Source: Penium margaritaceum
Taxonomy: Eukaryota > Streptophyta > Zygnematophyceae > Desmidiales > Peniaceae
Reading direction: 5' to 3'
Assembly: GCA_023375785.1 (NCBI GenBank)
Contig: SZWC01001514.1
Span: 105,855 to 169,854, forward strand
DNA length: 64,000 bases
Shown: piece after piece, positions 35,101 through 48,239 of the stretch
Numbering within the stretch: position 1 is the first letter of the stretch
Layout: the number at the start of each line of letters is the position of its first letter
Made by a program: the position numbers and the translations under genes
The notes under the pieces: generated by a model
The model's input: the letters and a program-made list of their open reading frames with translations, nothing else
Told to the model about the DNA's origin: nothing
The model's database searches: none

Positions 35101-37430
35101 GTGGCGTACAACAAGTCAAACGAATGTCAAAAGTGAACAAATTTGAAGGCAATACCTCCAGTCTATTATCACTCGATGAGTGAACATGTCATGAACATTG
35201 ATAGACAATGTGCATGATCAGATGTTGGTGACATGAGTTCACCCACAATCCTGTGAAAATTCTATTTTAGAGAAAGTGAGTGATACTCCCTTTCTACTAA
35301 TGGAGTTCTAGAGTACTATGATGATCTCATAGTTTTCTATGAATCAACTATGACATAGTTGGGATCACGTCAAGGTTTAGCTTTTACATCGAAAGCTTAT
35401 GACCGTGAAAATGACATGTATGCCAATAGCTTTATGCTAACAATGTGTTAGTATGCAGATATTGGTGGTCCAATCGACCACATCACGAGTCATAATCAAC
35501 ATTAGAGAAAGAAATTACCAGTGTATGGTAACCAATTATTGGTAAAAAATCTTCAAGATGGACCTTGAGAAACGATATTTCTCATCAGATTCTTTCATTT
35601 TTTTTAGAAACATCTCAGAGTTGAGGACATCATGACACGGTATACTATTCGCGTACGTCACACTCTTCAAGCATCCTGCAGGTAGATTCTGATCATGCCA
35701 AAGGTATGGTGTACCACCAGCTATGCGATATTGATGTGCAAAATAAATCCAACATCTTATTTGTTGGATCAATACCAATGTCCAAGAGAGATCATAGTGA
35801 CTGCGGTGTAGTCAAACCACGCTTCAATGACCGGGAAGATCATGGTAAAGCAACCGAATCCCTTGGTTTTGGAGATGGTTCATTTGAATTACATTGTCGA
35901 ATGCAGGTTCAACATGTTTTTGGATATCGTTGTGGTGGTATCCACAATGGTTGTTTTTTTATTAGATGTCTTTGTGGGGACGATATCCTCTATAAGTGCC
36001 TCGGATAAGGCTTATTGAAGACATTCTTTTGAGGGGAAGTGCCGAATGAACACAATAGAAGACATTGAAGCAACACGGATTGTTACAAAAAGGCAGACAC
36101 AAATCATTAATGGGATCCAAAATGGATCTCTTTGACACGATTACATAAGCATAAAATATTCTGGAATTATTCGTTCTAGGATCACGGGATGCGATTCGGA
36201 AGAGTTCGATCATAATCACAACAATTGACACCCAAAAAGTGTACTTCCAACTTGTACCACATGGATTATGATCATGATAGACCCGTTTGGAAAATACCAT
36301 ACGATGAACACTTTCTTTGTGGATACAAACCAAGCTCGTTGAGATCGGCTATCTTGGATAACCTAGTTAAAAACAATGTGATTTTGACAGGGACATGATG
36401 TACAACTTACAATATCCATTTCAGACTAAAATGAGGGCATGATGATTCAAACCAAGATCATGTAGGTCGGAGTATTGTCGTGTCTTATGATGGACGTTGA
36501 AAACAATGGTGCATGCCAGGCATCCATTGCCGCCGCCTTCAAACATGAGTACAATATTTGAAAGGAAAAAAAAGTATGCTCAGCAACCATGTATTAGGAA
36601 CTTGGTACCTCCCAAACCTAAGATAAAGCTCGCATGCGAGTTGCATGGACATAGTGGAGCTGGTTGAGTTTAGCCAACCAGTCCAAAGGTGCTAAAAGAG
36701 TTCTTGTAGATCTACGCGTGGTCATGAGCATGTGGTTAAAAACTGCGAGAACTGATGTCTGGATTTTGGATTACATGTATTAACAATTTTGCGAGGAAGT
36801 ACCACCCCAGTGACAAACCCTCAGAAGCGATCATGTCCGAACGACATGGGAAGCGTTGTGTGGACCTGGACAGTTTTTGTGAGGTCGCCCTCTTAATTGG
36901 TTGTAGGGATGCACCTTGGAAAGAGGGAGGAGGCATCACCACAACAGCTCACTGAACATATACAACACGGAATGTGAGAAAATTCATCCTTTGTATCCTC
37001 TTTAAAATTGGCAAGAAATTGTTGAAAATGTACATCCCAAAATGCATTGACAATTCTACTCATACACATGTGTGATAAGTTTTCAGTGAAGACTCACCAA
37101 CACTTGTGAAGAATGTACAAGGATTATATGTATCTCATATTGGTAAGAGCCAAGGGGTCACACAATCAACACTGAATGTTGTACTCCACTGACCATAATC
37201 ACAAAAACCACGAGGGTATGGTTGATTGTGCATGAATGTGATACAGCAGTGTTGCGGATGACAAGAGTCCACACATGTGATCTTGTTTGTGCTTCTTGTT
37301 GCATGGTTTGCATCATGAAGTACGTGATTATTAAACATCCGTGAGCAAAGATGAACTGGGACGGCTTGAAGAAAACAGGGAGGAAAGCGTACGGATCATT
37401 TTAACAGTTAAAAATAGTCGGTAAATTAAT
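32131..37430. other. Gene-poor DNA
   Basis: No frame above 157 codons and none with family motifs. Between about 33060 and 33760 phrases such as GTCGATTG...GGGCGTTGACC and GCCGATTG...GGGTGTCAATTGC recur at irregular 100-220 base steps, suggesting a very old tandem repeat. Nothing else recognised. Confidence 0.5.
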
Positions 37431-37612
37431 TATTTGGTACTCGAGGCTCACATCTCAAGGAGCCAAAGCCTGGAAAGCATGTATGTGCTAGAGTCTAGGT
37501 TGACTCTACCCCAGAAAATAAGCGTTGGCCGGATTTGAGGTGAAAGGAGTGTCGCGATGGAAAATCCATCATGTCACTCCTCTTCCACTCCTCGAACGTC
37601 GCTAGGGTCCCG
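37431..37612 (+). repeat. Dispersed repeat, copy 2 (first copy at 16.6 kb)
   Basis: GGTACTCGAGGC...GGAGCCAAAGCCTGGAAAG...GATTTGAGGTGAAAGGAG...CACTCCTCTTCCACTCC matches 16626-16805 in order and orientation, including the stem-loop. The match fades after the TTCCACTCC word. Confidence 0.7.
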
Positions 37613-38713
37613 TTTCCAGTGTGGCAATGCCATGTAGAACAGATAGGATTAGATTGCATATTCATAAAAATGTCGTATGACGACTATGTATGTTTGTGGC
37701 GTGCTTCGTCTTAGTCAAAATGGCTGAGGGGACCATTCGCTCCCTCTCTTGAGACGGCTATTTTGACGGCCTATATTTTTTTTTCGGCAGTTTGTCACAG
37801 ACCGCCTACTACGGTTGCATAATGGATACCAATGAACATACCACCATTGGTAGTAACAAACACCAAACCAATGGACCGATTGGGGACCCACACACTCCAC
37901 CCATGGATGCCATAGTTGTGCAACATGCTCGGTTGATCAAAAAGGAATAATAAGAATGTTGGGCAAGGCGCAACCCCCTGCCTTCATGGTTGCCGGATCG
38001 AGTAGACCCGGAAACCACGTGCTGGGTGTTAGGCCATTTGTACTGAACTACACATTTGTGTTGTGTTCTTGTGTTGGGTGAATCAAGTCTAAAAGTTTTC
38101 TACGCTTGCATTGTTTCACGATCCCATATCACACAGTCATTTTCCATAAAATATTCACAAGGTGCCCTCTTGAGTATGTATTTTCTGAAGTTCAAAAGAG
38201 AAAAACAAAAGTGGGGTACTTTTGCCACATACCCACAGTTCTCACTACTAATTTACACTACACCAAAAACTTATAGACAATGAATGCAGTGGCCACTTTG
38301 ACAGAAAAATTACTATAACGTCCAGAAAATGCATGAAGTATATCTAAGGGCTATTATTAAAAACAAATCTTCCGCATGTACACCATGGAAAAGGTCATTA
38401 TTGAAAAAAGTATAAAACTTCGCATACCCAAAACCCAATACGATGGCGAGGAAACATTAAAACATGACCTAACTCTTGGCCCACTTTGCAAGGACAGCGT
38501 GGCGGATGACATTGCGAGACGACCACACATTGACAAGCTTTGATTCTGTCTTGGATAGATTCCCTTTGATGTAATCCATCGGTCCAATTCATTGGCACCT
38601 CTTTCATTTGTCAAATGAGCGAGTGCTACCTATTAGCAAGTAGCGAGCCTGACCTATTCGCAGAAAAAATGTGCACCATATGGCCTCAAAATGAACCACA
38701 GTAACATTTGTTG
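37613..38713. other. No gene recognised
   Basis: Frames of at most 85 codons, overlapping on the same strand; no motif. Confidence 0.5.
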
Positions 38714-39433
38714 TGTTGGCACTAGTGGACGTGGATACACCCTTAAGCATGCCTAGCTCTCACTGATACACGCTACCAATGTTTGAGGCAGCCAATGGAT
38801 ACCAATCGTGAAGAGTGTGGAGCACAAGGATCACGGATGTGAGTGGGCAGAACACGTCACATTCAGTAGAACTGAATCGAAACACATTTTTGTTGTTATC
38901 ATAGTGAGATTATATCAGATCCTTATATCCTGTGATCTAAGATTTCCAACGCATCCAAGAACGCCCAAATTGGAGCAGTAGAGCCCCTGCTATGGCCGTC
39001 AAAGTAACCCTTGGTGGAGCCGTCCACCTTGCCTTGCACGATAGGCAACGGGAGGCGCTTGGACGATGACCCGTCGGAGCGTCTTTCCTCGCCCAGAATT
39101 CAAGGAGAGTTTCACCCAGGTAAAGGAAATCCCTCTGGTCACTTCATTCATGGCCCTGGTGCACTTGGAGCTCGTTGGAGATGAACTCGGATCACTGGCG
39201 GTGGATTATCCCGCCACCCATGGCGGGTACCAGATTCCACCCGCCCAACACCCGAACTTCGGGCTAGGCTAACTTTCTGGATACTCACTCAAATCAAGCG
39301 ATTCAAAGCTCGATCCTGCATGGAAAAATCCGAGGAATCTATATATAAAGTCGGATCAGGTTTTTGACCACTCCTTAGTGGTCGAAAAAGGGAGATCAAC
39401 GGCACTCATGGCAAGGGACACACCATGTCAACA
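38714..39433 (-). mobile_element. Solo LTR of the element E copia family
   Basis: This 720-base block is the inverted counterpart of the LTR at 55864-56584: on minus it starts TGTTGACATGGTGTGTCCC and ends CTAGTGCCAACA, with matching internal words throughout. No internal retrotransposon sequence adjoins either end, so it is a solo LTR left by LTR-LTR recombination. No 5-base target duplication is apparent. The 68-codon frame at 39066-39272 lies inside it and has a counterpart in the other LTR, so it is LTR sequence. Confidence 0.85.
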
Positions 39434-41239
39434 TATTAAACTCACATGTGCAGTGTTCAACAATTGACCAAAGACCAACATATGGTCCACTCACATTTGC
39501 GCTCAACCCATGGAACAGGGGTGCGAGGAAGCGCCCCTGCCGTGACTGGTGTGCCTTGCCACATAATGCCACACAAACACAACAAATGATCATCACAAAT
39601 CCATCACCAAGATGTAGTTGACTGTTCAAACTTAATGGTACGCAGTGTCCACATTTGCGTAAGTGCGGCCTGTGAAATTTGACGGTCCACATGTATTGCT
39701 TCGCCATAGCTAGTGCTTGTTCAACACACAGACATGGCTATCGATGGTTACATAAATGAGGTTCCGAATGAGCCGCGGTGATGGGACGAAATCGGTGTGT
39801 GGGGCGTAGAACAAGTATTGTGGACATCACCCATGTTGCATCCGCATGAAGCCCCAGCTGCATGGGCTGCCATAAAGGCGGAATTGATGAGAGCGTTATG
39901 CGGAATGGTATGCCATCATGGATGTCTACACCTCCTCAACCGGAGACTATGGTATGGATCCTTGGCAGGCTCAAGCTCTTTGTGCGTCCGCCAAACACTC
40001 TTGATCCTTGGGAGCCTTTGCTCTATACACAGTATCCTAACCTTAAGTGTAGGAATAAGTGGGTATTTGTACTATTTATTCATCTAATGATTTAAGATGT
40101 ACCCACATTGTCCCATCTCACTTTGCCCATGCCCCTACCTGCCATGTCCTTCAATATACCCACATCCATGATCTCAAAGTGTAGAACGAGAAGTACATTA
40201 GTGTGGAACACCTTGGAAGTTACACCATGTTGATTCAGACACAATTGAAGTTCACAGTGATGAGTGTACTTCGTTCGGACCTTGTCGACATGAACATACG
40301 ATAGCACTAGTTCTTGTTTGGTAATAAGGCAGTCTTAAGACATCAAGTGCACGAGAATGATTCGATAGAAATGTAAACCCCCTGCTGAAACGGGCTCATA
40401 TAGAAGGGGTCGATCATACTTTTTTTGGAAACATATGTTTTGTCCAAACTCGTACTCCATGTAGATTGAATCCAACGGAGCATGATTCGGGGTTCATAGC
40501 AGGAGTTGTAGAAGTATCCTTTGAAATTTTTGAAATGAAAAAATTGATTCTCTCGGTACCCACAATTTGAAAACAATTCCTTCATGACCGGTGTGGCATG
40601 TATGTCGTTGCAATAGTGGGCGCAGCACACATGTTATGATGTGTTGCGGGAAAAATGGATACAATACACATTTTCTGTGTGAATCGAGTAACGTGTTCAT
40701 TTTATGCAAAACTGCTGAGGAGAAAATTCGGAGGCCCAAACAGTGGGTAAAGCAGAACTAGGCCAATAATGGTAAGAGTCCACCTCATGTTGTCTTCGAT
40801 TTTGAGGGTGAGGCTATCATTACGTAAATTGCTGGCAATCAGATAGTCATCCATGATGTATGATTTGGAAGATTGGCTTCAGGTTTTGAAATTTGGAGCT
40901 TTGAAGGAACGCGGGGATGTTGGACTCGAACACGTGGCAAAAATGAATTCTTGTGGTATCTGGAGGTGAGCACCCAAAAGATCCTTAGGGGTATATTTTT
41001 CATTGAGTATAAAGAAAAATGTTTTTATTCTAGAAATGCTTGAATTTAAGGTTCAATACGGGTATGCCCAACATATGAGCTTCCTTTTGTTTCGGAGTTT
41101 GAAAGCTGTGGTCACCTGTTGAGCTGCCAAGTCCCAAAGTGCATCCTTCTAGGAACTATATATGGAAATGTTTTCTACTTGAAGACTAGAAAGTACCCTT
41201 GCAATTCATTTCATTTGAATTCCATTTTCCCTCCTTATT
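39434..41239. other. No gene recognised
   Basis: A slightly GC-richer patch at about 39800-40060 has overlapping open frames with a proline/tryptophan-containing stretch but no known domain. The rest is AT-rich and anonymous. Confidence 0.45.
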
Positions 41240-41791
41240 TGTTACAATGAGCAGAATGTAGGTGATTCACAAGGATGAGGTGGGGGACAAAAGATGATTA
41301 GAGGACTTGGGATAAATGGATGATTTTTATTAAGCCTTAAGTGTCTTTCTATGAAAATTGTCAATAGACTTGAGCACATATATACAATGCCGAGAATGAG
41401 AATAGGGCATATGTCGGGTCCTCAGCACTCGGACCGAGCAATGCGTGCGAGGTCACGCTGTGAGTGGCTACTTTGGTAAGCTCCACTGAGAAGGTGGGGG
41501 GTTTCAAGAATATCAAGATACGTCTTTGTAAAAGTCAAACGCTGACAAGAAGTTGAACGAACAACATCAAATAATTGATATAGTTTGCAAAAATTCTATT
41601 GGCTTCCTGAAAGTTGGTCGATGTTGACCAAAACCTATGGAACGGAACACCGGAGGTCCAAACAATTGGCCAAACTATCCTTGGCCAAACGGCCTAAAAA
41701 TCCTAAGGTCGACGGGCAGTGGGCTACAAATGTAATGACACAAATGTCCACTTGCGGAGTTTAGGGACTTGTGAACGTCAATGACGTAACA
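41240..41791 (-). mobile_element. Solo LTR of the chromovirus (gypsy) family
   Basis: 552 bases, diverged but collinear with the LTRs at 46245-46796 and 51745-52306: TGTTACAATGAGCAG at one end, ACATATATACA, GCGTGCGAGGTCACGCTGTGAGTGG, GACAAGAAGTTGAACGA, then AATGTAATGACACAAAT, AGGGACTTGTG and GTAACA at the other. No internal domain adjoins. Flanks TTATT and CTACT may be a target duplication altered by two C-to-T changes. It is clearly older than the full element. Confidence 0.75.
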
Positions 41792-42121
41792 CTACTATCT
41801 CATTTCATTTGTATTGTATCTCAGTTTTCCTCACATTCTTCACAAAGTATCACACTACCTTTCGTATCCATTCTAATTTTGTGCTCTTGTTAAAATGTAT
41901 GACGTCACATTGTTTTTCTATGTATGGACTCTAACTTCACATTTTTGTCGATGCACTGGATAGAAATGGTCTATGAAACGGGTCCCGACATGGGAGGCCG
42001 CCGACTGCTCTTGATATTGCAAGTAAGATAATATATCACCCTCGAATGAGGAATCCACACTTTAGGTTCATTCAGTTTGCAACCTCACAAAGTCCGCATG
42101 AAGCCCTTTAGTGTCTACCCT
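41792..42121. other. No gene recognised
   Basis: AT-rich spacer between the solo LTR and element C; nothing recognisable. Confidence 0.5.
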
Positions 42122-42389
42122 TGGTTGGACACTCAGTGAGGAGTCTCAAAGGCAAGAACTGTCAATGGATACATGCAGAGTACAGGGCTTTATACCTGTA
42201 GAGTGTTGCTAATGCCTCTGCTTGTAGTGGCTCCAGTGGAGCCAACCGTAGCCTACTGTCCTACTTGGCTCGTCCTGAGACTGCCAAGTATCATCCTCAA
42301 GGCAGGCTCTAGTAAGCTTCCTAGAAGCTTTCTAGTTAGCTTCCTAGAAGCTTCCAGTCCTATTTTGGGCCACAAAGAAAACTGCGGCT

Positions 42390-42446
42390 GTCGCGGAGTT
42401 TGAACCCGTGACCCATGAGCTCCGGCGCCTATTCCAACTAAAACAT
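42390..42446 (-). repeat. tRNA-like A/B box pair inside the element C 3' region
   Basis: On minus TTTTAGTTGGAAT (42431-42443) resembles an A box and GGGTTCAAACTCC (42395-42407) a B box, with tRNA-like spacing. The anticodon arm does not fold correctly, so this is a tRNA-derived fragment rather than a gene. Confidence 0.4.
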
Positions 42447-42572
42447 AAAGGTGTGTCTCCTATGATGATCTCCAAGGGATATACCCATTACGGGAAGTGC
42501 ATTCCTAGCCTGTTTCAGAACAGACCAAGGGGACACACTACATAGAGTAGTGCATGCCTTGTCTGTCCGTAC

Positions 42573-42603
42573 AGCCAACCAGCCAGCCAGCCAGCCAGCC
42601 AGC
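42573..42603. repeat. (CCAG)n microsatellite
   Basis: About seven CCAG/CCAA steps. On minus the tract reads CTGG repeats just inside the candidate LTR end. Confidence 0.8.
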
Positions 42604-45600
42604 GGACAAGGTGCATACCATTGAACAAATCTCTCCCTTGCACCTTTTTTCATCTATCATTCACTAGACTCCATCAATGCCTTGGGGCTCACCCTTCCTC
42701 TACCGTGCTCCTCATGCCGAAGCCAAAAATTCCAACATAGTGCAAGTTGCTCTCCAGCGGCTTGGTCATGTAGTCAGCAAGCATGCTCTTGGTTCCGTAG
42801 TGCTGCAAGTGCACCACGTTCTTCATGACCAGGTCACGTGAGTAATGGTAACGTATGTTGATGTACTTTGACCGCTGGGAGATGACCTCGTCTTCAACCA
42901 TCAAGATGGTGCTCATGTTGTCCATGTGTACAACCGTGGCATCCTTCTGTGGCACTGTCGTTTTGCCAAGCAATCTGCGCAACCACTGAGTCTCCTTGCA
43001 CAACTTAGACAAATCAAAGTACTCTGTATGAGCTATGGATACAGAAACACAATCCTGCTTCCTCTGGCCCATCAGAAGGCAGTGTCATTCAAGATGTACG
43101 CGTATCGAGAAGTGGATTTACGGTTGTCAATATTTCCTCCCCAGTCGGCGTCGCTATAACACTTCAGGCAGAGGGGGTCCGTACCTTCTTGGCTTCCAAG
43201 GACGAGGCCCATGTGATGTGTCTTCTGCAGGCAGCACAAGATGCGCTTGACTGCCTGCCAATGTTGTGGCTCTGGTTGGCCATGAACCTCCTCACTTGTC
43301 TGACAACATAGCAGATCTCGGGACGGGTTTCTACCATGGCAAACATGATGCTACCCTTGGTGGACTGGAAGGGTATGTCTTGTATCTCCCTTTGTACTGC
43401 TTTGTTTCTTGGCAACATGGAGGCCTTCAACTTCGTATCGGTCATCATTGGGGTGCTAACAGATTTGCATTCTTCCATGTGATAGTGCTTCAGTACCTCA
43501 CCAATGTCTTTGGTTTGGTTGAGTTTAATGGCACCTGCTGCTCTGTTGCAGTGGATGACGATCCCGAGGAGTACTTGAGAGGACCCATTTCCTTCATCTT
43601 GAACCTTTTTCTGAGGTTAGACTTCAACTCATCCAACTGCTCGATCGAAGACAAGCAGATGATCAGATCATCAACATGCAATGAAACCAGCATCAACCCT
43701 CTCCCATCATCGCGCACCTACTTGTTTGGGTCATTCTGGCAATGTGCAAAGGAGAGACCGTTCATGAAACCTTCCATCTCTTTGTACCACATCCTTGGGA
43801 CATGTTTGAGCCCATAGAGCGCTTTCACCAACTTGAAAACCTTTCCCTTGGGAGCTTTGACTCCTTCGGGCACTTCCATTTGTACCTCCTTGTCAAGCTT
43901 CCCGTAAAAGAAAGTTGTCATGATGTCCATCTGGTATATCTTTGTGGATACAATGACGAGGAGAGAGCAGATGGAGGCAAAGGTCACAACGGGCATGGAT
44001 GTCTCATCGTACTCAGAGCCCAGGCATTGAGAAAAACCCCTTAGCCACTAACTTCGCCTTGAACCTTTTTTAGGCTGCCATCTTGCTTCTTCTTTACTCG
44101 CAGTACCCACTTGGATCCCACCACGTGGACCTTGTCGGATCTATCCACCAGCATCCATGTGCCGTTCTCATCAATGAATGCGAGCTCGCTGTCCACTACC
44201 TCCTTCCACTTGGTTGCATCTGGGCCGTTCATCACCTCCGCCACTGTGGATGGATCTCCCCAAGCCATACACAACTAGCTACAGCTGGTCCAATCATCCT
44301 CATACCACAAAGGTGCTTTCTTTTGTCGCAAACTGGAATGGGGTGCTAGTGCAGCTTCCTACTCTATTACTGGTGCTACCACAAGTGGTGGTGTGTCTTC
44401 GTCTTTGTCGGAAGAGTCGTCGGATTCCAGGTCAGACTTGGAAGCCCCGGACGCCTCAATATCTGTGTCCGTGTCGGATTTCGCGTCATCCTCCGCAGCT
44501 GCTTTCCCATTCCCACCACCTACTGTCAAAGCAAGCCAGTTGTTGAGTGCTGGTCTCCGGACTCAAGCAACTCTATCCACTCTACCACTTTGAGAGCGAG
44601 GATCGGGTCCACCACCTCTCCCTTTCCAAGGGTACATTTGTCGAAGTAGACGTCACGGTTCCTCGCGAGCTTCCCTGCTGCTTGGTCCCAAAAATGATAG
44701 GCTTTGTGTGACGTGATGTATCTAACCATGATGCACTTCTTGGAATGTGCATCGAGCTTGCCTCCACCTTTTCCCAACTTTATCTTCACTTATGCAATTG
44801 ATCTGATCACCTTCAAATGAAAGGCGTTGGGTTTCTTTCCCGACCATGCTTCTTGTGGGGTCTTCAGCTGCTTGTCTTGCTCCTTTCCACACTTGCGCAA
44901 GACGCAACAGGCCATTTTTTTGCTTTAACCTAAAAGCAAGGTGGGAGCTTGGTGTCAAAGAGCATGCTTTGCACAATGCCGAGCAGGGTCTGGTTCATCC
45001 TCTCGGCCACGCTGTTGCATTGGGGGTTATAAGGGGTGGTTTGCTCCTGGCGAATGCCATGATGCTTGAGCCAAAGCTTGCATGCCTTGTACTCACCCTC
45101 GTTGTAACTTTGGAGGGTCTTCACCTTCTTGGACGTTTGCCGCTCTACCATGACGACGAACGCGAGGAGCTTCTCCTTGACCTCTCACTTGGTTTTGAGG
45201 AAGTAAATCCACACCTTGTGGGTGTGGTTGTCGATGAAGGTCAGGAAGTACTTGCTTCCTCTGTTAGACGTAGTGTGGAAGGGTCCGGACACGTCGCTAT
45301 GGATCAGGTCCAAGACATTCTCTGCTCGTTGGCCTCCTCTCCCAAACGGCTTAGTCTTTGCCTTCACTTGGAGGCATGGTTCACACAATGTACACCCTTC
45401 TCCGCGCTTCATGGTGCGCCCTTCCATTCCATGGACCACCTCTTGCTCCTACATCTTTTGCAGCGTGCTGTTGGCCACGTGGCCAAATGGCCGGTATCAC
45501 AGCTCAGCGTCAATGTCCTTGGTTGATGTGGCGGTCGCAACGGTCGCTGACGCTGTACCCTTTGGATTTGGTACCATTTTCTTGGTGGCACATACTAGTC

Positions 45601-46075
45601 CCTCATCTGACGCCTTGGTAACCTTGATTTGAAGCACGTAGAGGCCGTCGACACTTGGAATTTGAAGCATGAGGCAATCTTTGGTGTACGAAATATTGAT
45701 TTCCTTGTTTTTTAGGGCCAAGACTTCCTTGTTGGTGAACACCACGGTCATGTTGTTGTCGGTGATTTGTGAGAATGATGGCAGGTTTTCTACGAAGGAG
45801 GTCATGTACACCACCTTCTGCAAATTGACCTCCTTTTCGGAACCATTCACGTTGAACGTGATCACCTTGTCCCCTTCGCCTATGACTTGGATGACGCTGT
45901 TGTTTGTACACTTGATGCGCATGTCAAATTCAACCACGGAGACAAATCTACCCTTCTCTTTTGAGGAGTAATGGTTGGTGCCCGAGTCAAGGGTGAATGC
46001 CCGGGGCCTAAGGAACATGGCCCCCTTCATGGACAACCTTGTTGAAGATTTTCCCTCTGCATGCCCAAGTGCGGT

Positions 46076-46231
46076 ATGAGGAGGCGCAGACGAGCTGCCA
46101 GAGAGAGGAAAATCCTCGCAGTTGGATCTAGTGGATCTAAGATTGCTCGGATCCTCAAACGGAGGGCTGCCCCTAAAATGGACAAGTTGCTGAATCTGGT
46201 GGAAGTTGTTTCACTAGAATCAGACAAGTAA
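46076..46231 (+). CDS. Short basic coding-like frame beside the gypsy insertion, unrecognised
   Basis: A 51-codon frame from ATG at 46076 to TAA begins with five arginines after Met and continues basic (RRAARERKILAVG, then a KIARILKRRAAPKMDKL segment) before an amphipathic C-terminus ending ESDK. It is preceded in frame by CMPKCG, so the real start may lie upstream. It stops 9 bases before the gypsy target duplication. The composition is unlike neighbouring fossil copia sequence and suits a nucleic-acid-binding tail. It may be the end of a host exon or of another element. No known family recognised; the expression status is unknown. Confidence 0.3.
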   Translation: MRRRRRAARERKILAVGSSGSKIARILKRRAAPKMDKLLNLVEVVSLESDK

Positions 46232-46239
46232 TGAGAGCG

Positions 46240-46244
46240 ATATG
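46240..46244. repeat. Target-site duplication ATATG, left
   Basis: ATATG immediately left of the gypsy element, repeated at 52307-52311. Confidence 0.8.
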
Positions 46245-46796
46245 CGTTATGGTGAATTGAGCGTAGATGGTGAACAGGTAGAAGTTGCAAGGTACAACAT
46301 GATTGCGAATTTGAGACACTTGAGCAGTTTATAATTAGCGGCAAGTGTACTTCAATGACAAGTGTCAAAATGATCAAACATATATATACAAGTGTCAAGT
46401 TACGAATGAGGCATAGTCGGGGTCATTGGGTCGTTTGTCGAGCGACACGTGCGGAGTCGCGTCGTGAGTGGTCGGATTTGAGAAGGTCTGTCGAGAAATT
46501 GGAGGTCTTTGAGAATCGACGGTAAAGATGTGAGATGCATCTTTATAAATCCAGATTCATCTCAATGTGTCGAGAAGTTGACCGAAAGGTTGTGATACTT
46601 CTGTCGTAAGTTTTACAAGAGTGGTTGAAGTTGTCGGAAGGTTCAGAAAGGTTCACTGAGGACGGGGCAGCTGGCCGGTTTATCCTTGACCCTCACAGTG
46701 AATATTTCGGTCTTCGAGACGCGATGGGATGTTTATGTAATAACATAAATACCCACTTGGAAAGATTAGGGACTCGTGTTCGTATGGTACGTAACA
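46245..46796 (-). repeat. Gypsy 3' LTR
   Basis: 552 bases, collinear with 51745-52306; on minus it starts TGTTACGTACCAT. A 194-codon + frame (46625-47209) runs through it and is only an antisense shadow. Confidence 0.9.
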
Positions 46797-46819
46797 CTTC
46801 TCCCCTTGTAGCTACGACG

Positions 46820-48160
46820 TCCCGGCGCGCGTACAGATATGGCCCGCAGATGGCGGTAATAACCGTCGATGAGATGATCGGCGTCTCGAAGGTTGTCATA
46901 GGCTTCCTAGCTGTTATGCGCGACGTCGTAGCTGTGCCACTTGACGAGATATTTTGTCACCTTGCCTTGTCATCGATGGCCAAGGATGTCCTTGATGACG
47001 TACTCTATGTCTTCGTCTACTTGAACGGGAGGTGGGGGAGGGACATCCCTGCCTGGGAAGTTCTCTCCGGGGTCTCGGTAGTGCTTGAGTCTGCTGACAT
47101 GGAACACCGGATGAACTTGTATGGTGACAGGGAGTCTGAGTCGCGCAACCACAGGGGTCTTCATGCGCTCGATCTCAAGCAGTCTCAACCATCAGGGTTT
47201 GAGCTTTGAATAGTTGGTTCTGTGGATTTTGACTTTTGCAGAGCTTAGAAGGACTCTGTCACCTGCAGCGAATATGTCGTCGCTGCGACGTCTGATAGCT
47301 GCTTGTTTCATTGCTGCTTGTCTCTTCACGAGTATCTGCCTTGTTTCCTCCCAGACGGTGGTGAAGTCTCGGCGCTGAACGTTGACTGCAGGAATGTTGC
47401 TACTACTTTGTAGTCCGGTTGGTGTGGTGAGAAGTTTGCCATACACCACTTCAAATGGAGTTTTACCCACTACGGTGAAAACTGCTGAATTATATGCGAC
47501 TTCGGCGGTTGGGAGTTTTTGTGCCCAATCCGTCTTGTGAGGTTTTGTATTGTGTTTGGAGAAGATGTTCGAGCATCTGATTGGTCCGCTCAGTTTGACT
47601 GTCAGTTTGAGGATGAAACGCCGTTGAAAGTCGAATTCTGCTATCGTAGTGAATCATCAGTTTGCGCCAGAAATGGATGGTGAATCGATCATCTCTGTTG
47701 CTCGTGATGGTTCTTGGTACGCTGTGTAGCCATACAATGTTGTTTAGAAACAGTTGTGCTGTTCCCTTGGTGGTGACGGTGGTCGTTGTCGGAATGTTGT
47801 GGGGTACTTTGGAAAACCTGTCGAGGACCACGAGGATTGCGTCATATCCCTTGGGTGTGATCGGTATTCCTGTGACGAAGTCCATGGAGATGTCAGCCCA
47901 TGGTTCCATTAAAGCAGGGAGAGGTTGGAGGAGTCTGGGTGGCCATGTGCAACAGGATTTTTATCGCTGAAATGTGTCACAGGTTTTGCAGACGTTGGCC
48001 ATGTCGGATTGCATCTTTTCCAACCAATAGTTTTTTGCCAGCTTCTTCAGCGTCTTGTCTTCTCCGAAGTGTCCACCTGGTCCTGTGCCATGACACTCTC
48101 TGACCAGAATACGGTCGAGGGGATGACCACCTGGCGAATACAACGTCGTTGCCAACAGGG
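46820..48160 (-). mobile_element. Gypsy integrase and chromodomain region
   Basis: Zinc-binding part with VRECHGTGPGGHFGEDKTL and CKTCDTFQR; catalytic core with DISMDFVTGIP and STAFHPQTDSQTER; C-terminal HPVFHVSRLKHY followed by chromodomain-like IEYVIKDILGHR and KYLVKWHSYD words near 46920. Fossil. Confidence 0.85.
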
Positions 48161-48239
48161 TGCGTCGTACCAGAATTTTGCCTTGTCATGCCCGCCGTGC
48201 TGGTTGTAGCCTTGACCAAACAATCGCTCGAGGTACGAG

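Larger units (their letters stand above)
42122..46040 (-). mobile_element. Ty1/copia retrotransposon (element C), 5'-truncated fossil
   Basis: On minus, in order: protease region (LDSGTNH, about 45960), GAG-pre-integrase and integrase (about 44530-45440; LIHSDVSGPF, YFLTFIDNHTHKVW), reverse transcriptase (about 43490-44270; GSKWVLRVKKK, HVDDLIICL) and RNase H (about 42690-43480; SVSIAHTEYFDLSKLCKE, TKSMLADYMTKPLE). A purine tract CAAGGGAGAG (42631-42640) precedes a candidate 3' LTR of about 500 bases (42122-42627) that I cannot verify because there is no second copy. Gag and the 5' LTR are absent. The coding part is broken in several places. Confidence 0.85.

Noticed and set aside
46625-47209. 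194-codon + frame as a gene
   Set aside because: It is antisense to the gypsy LTR and integrase end.
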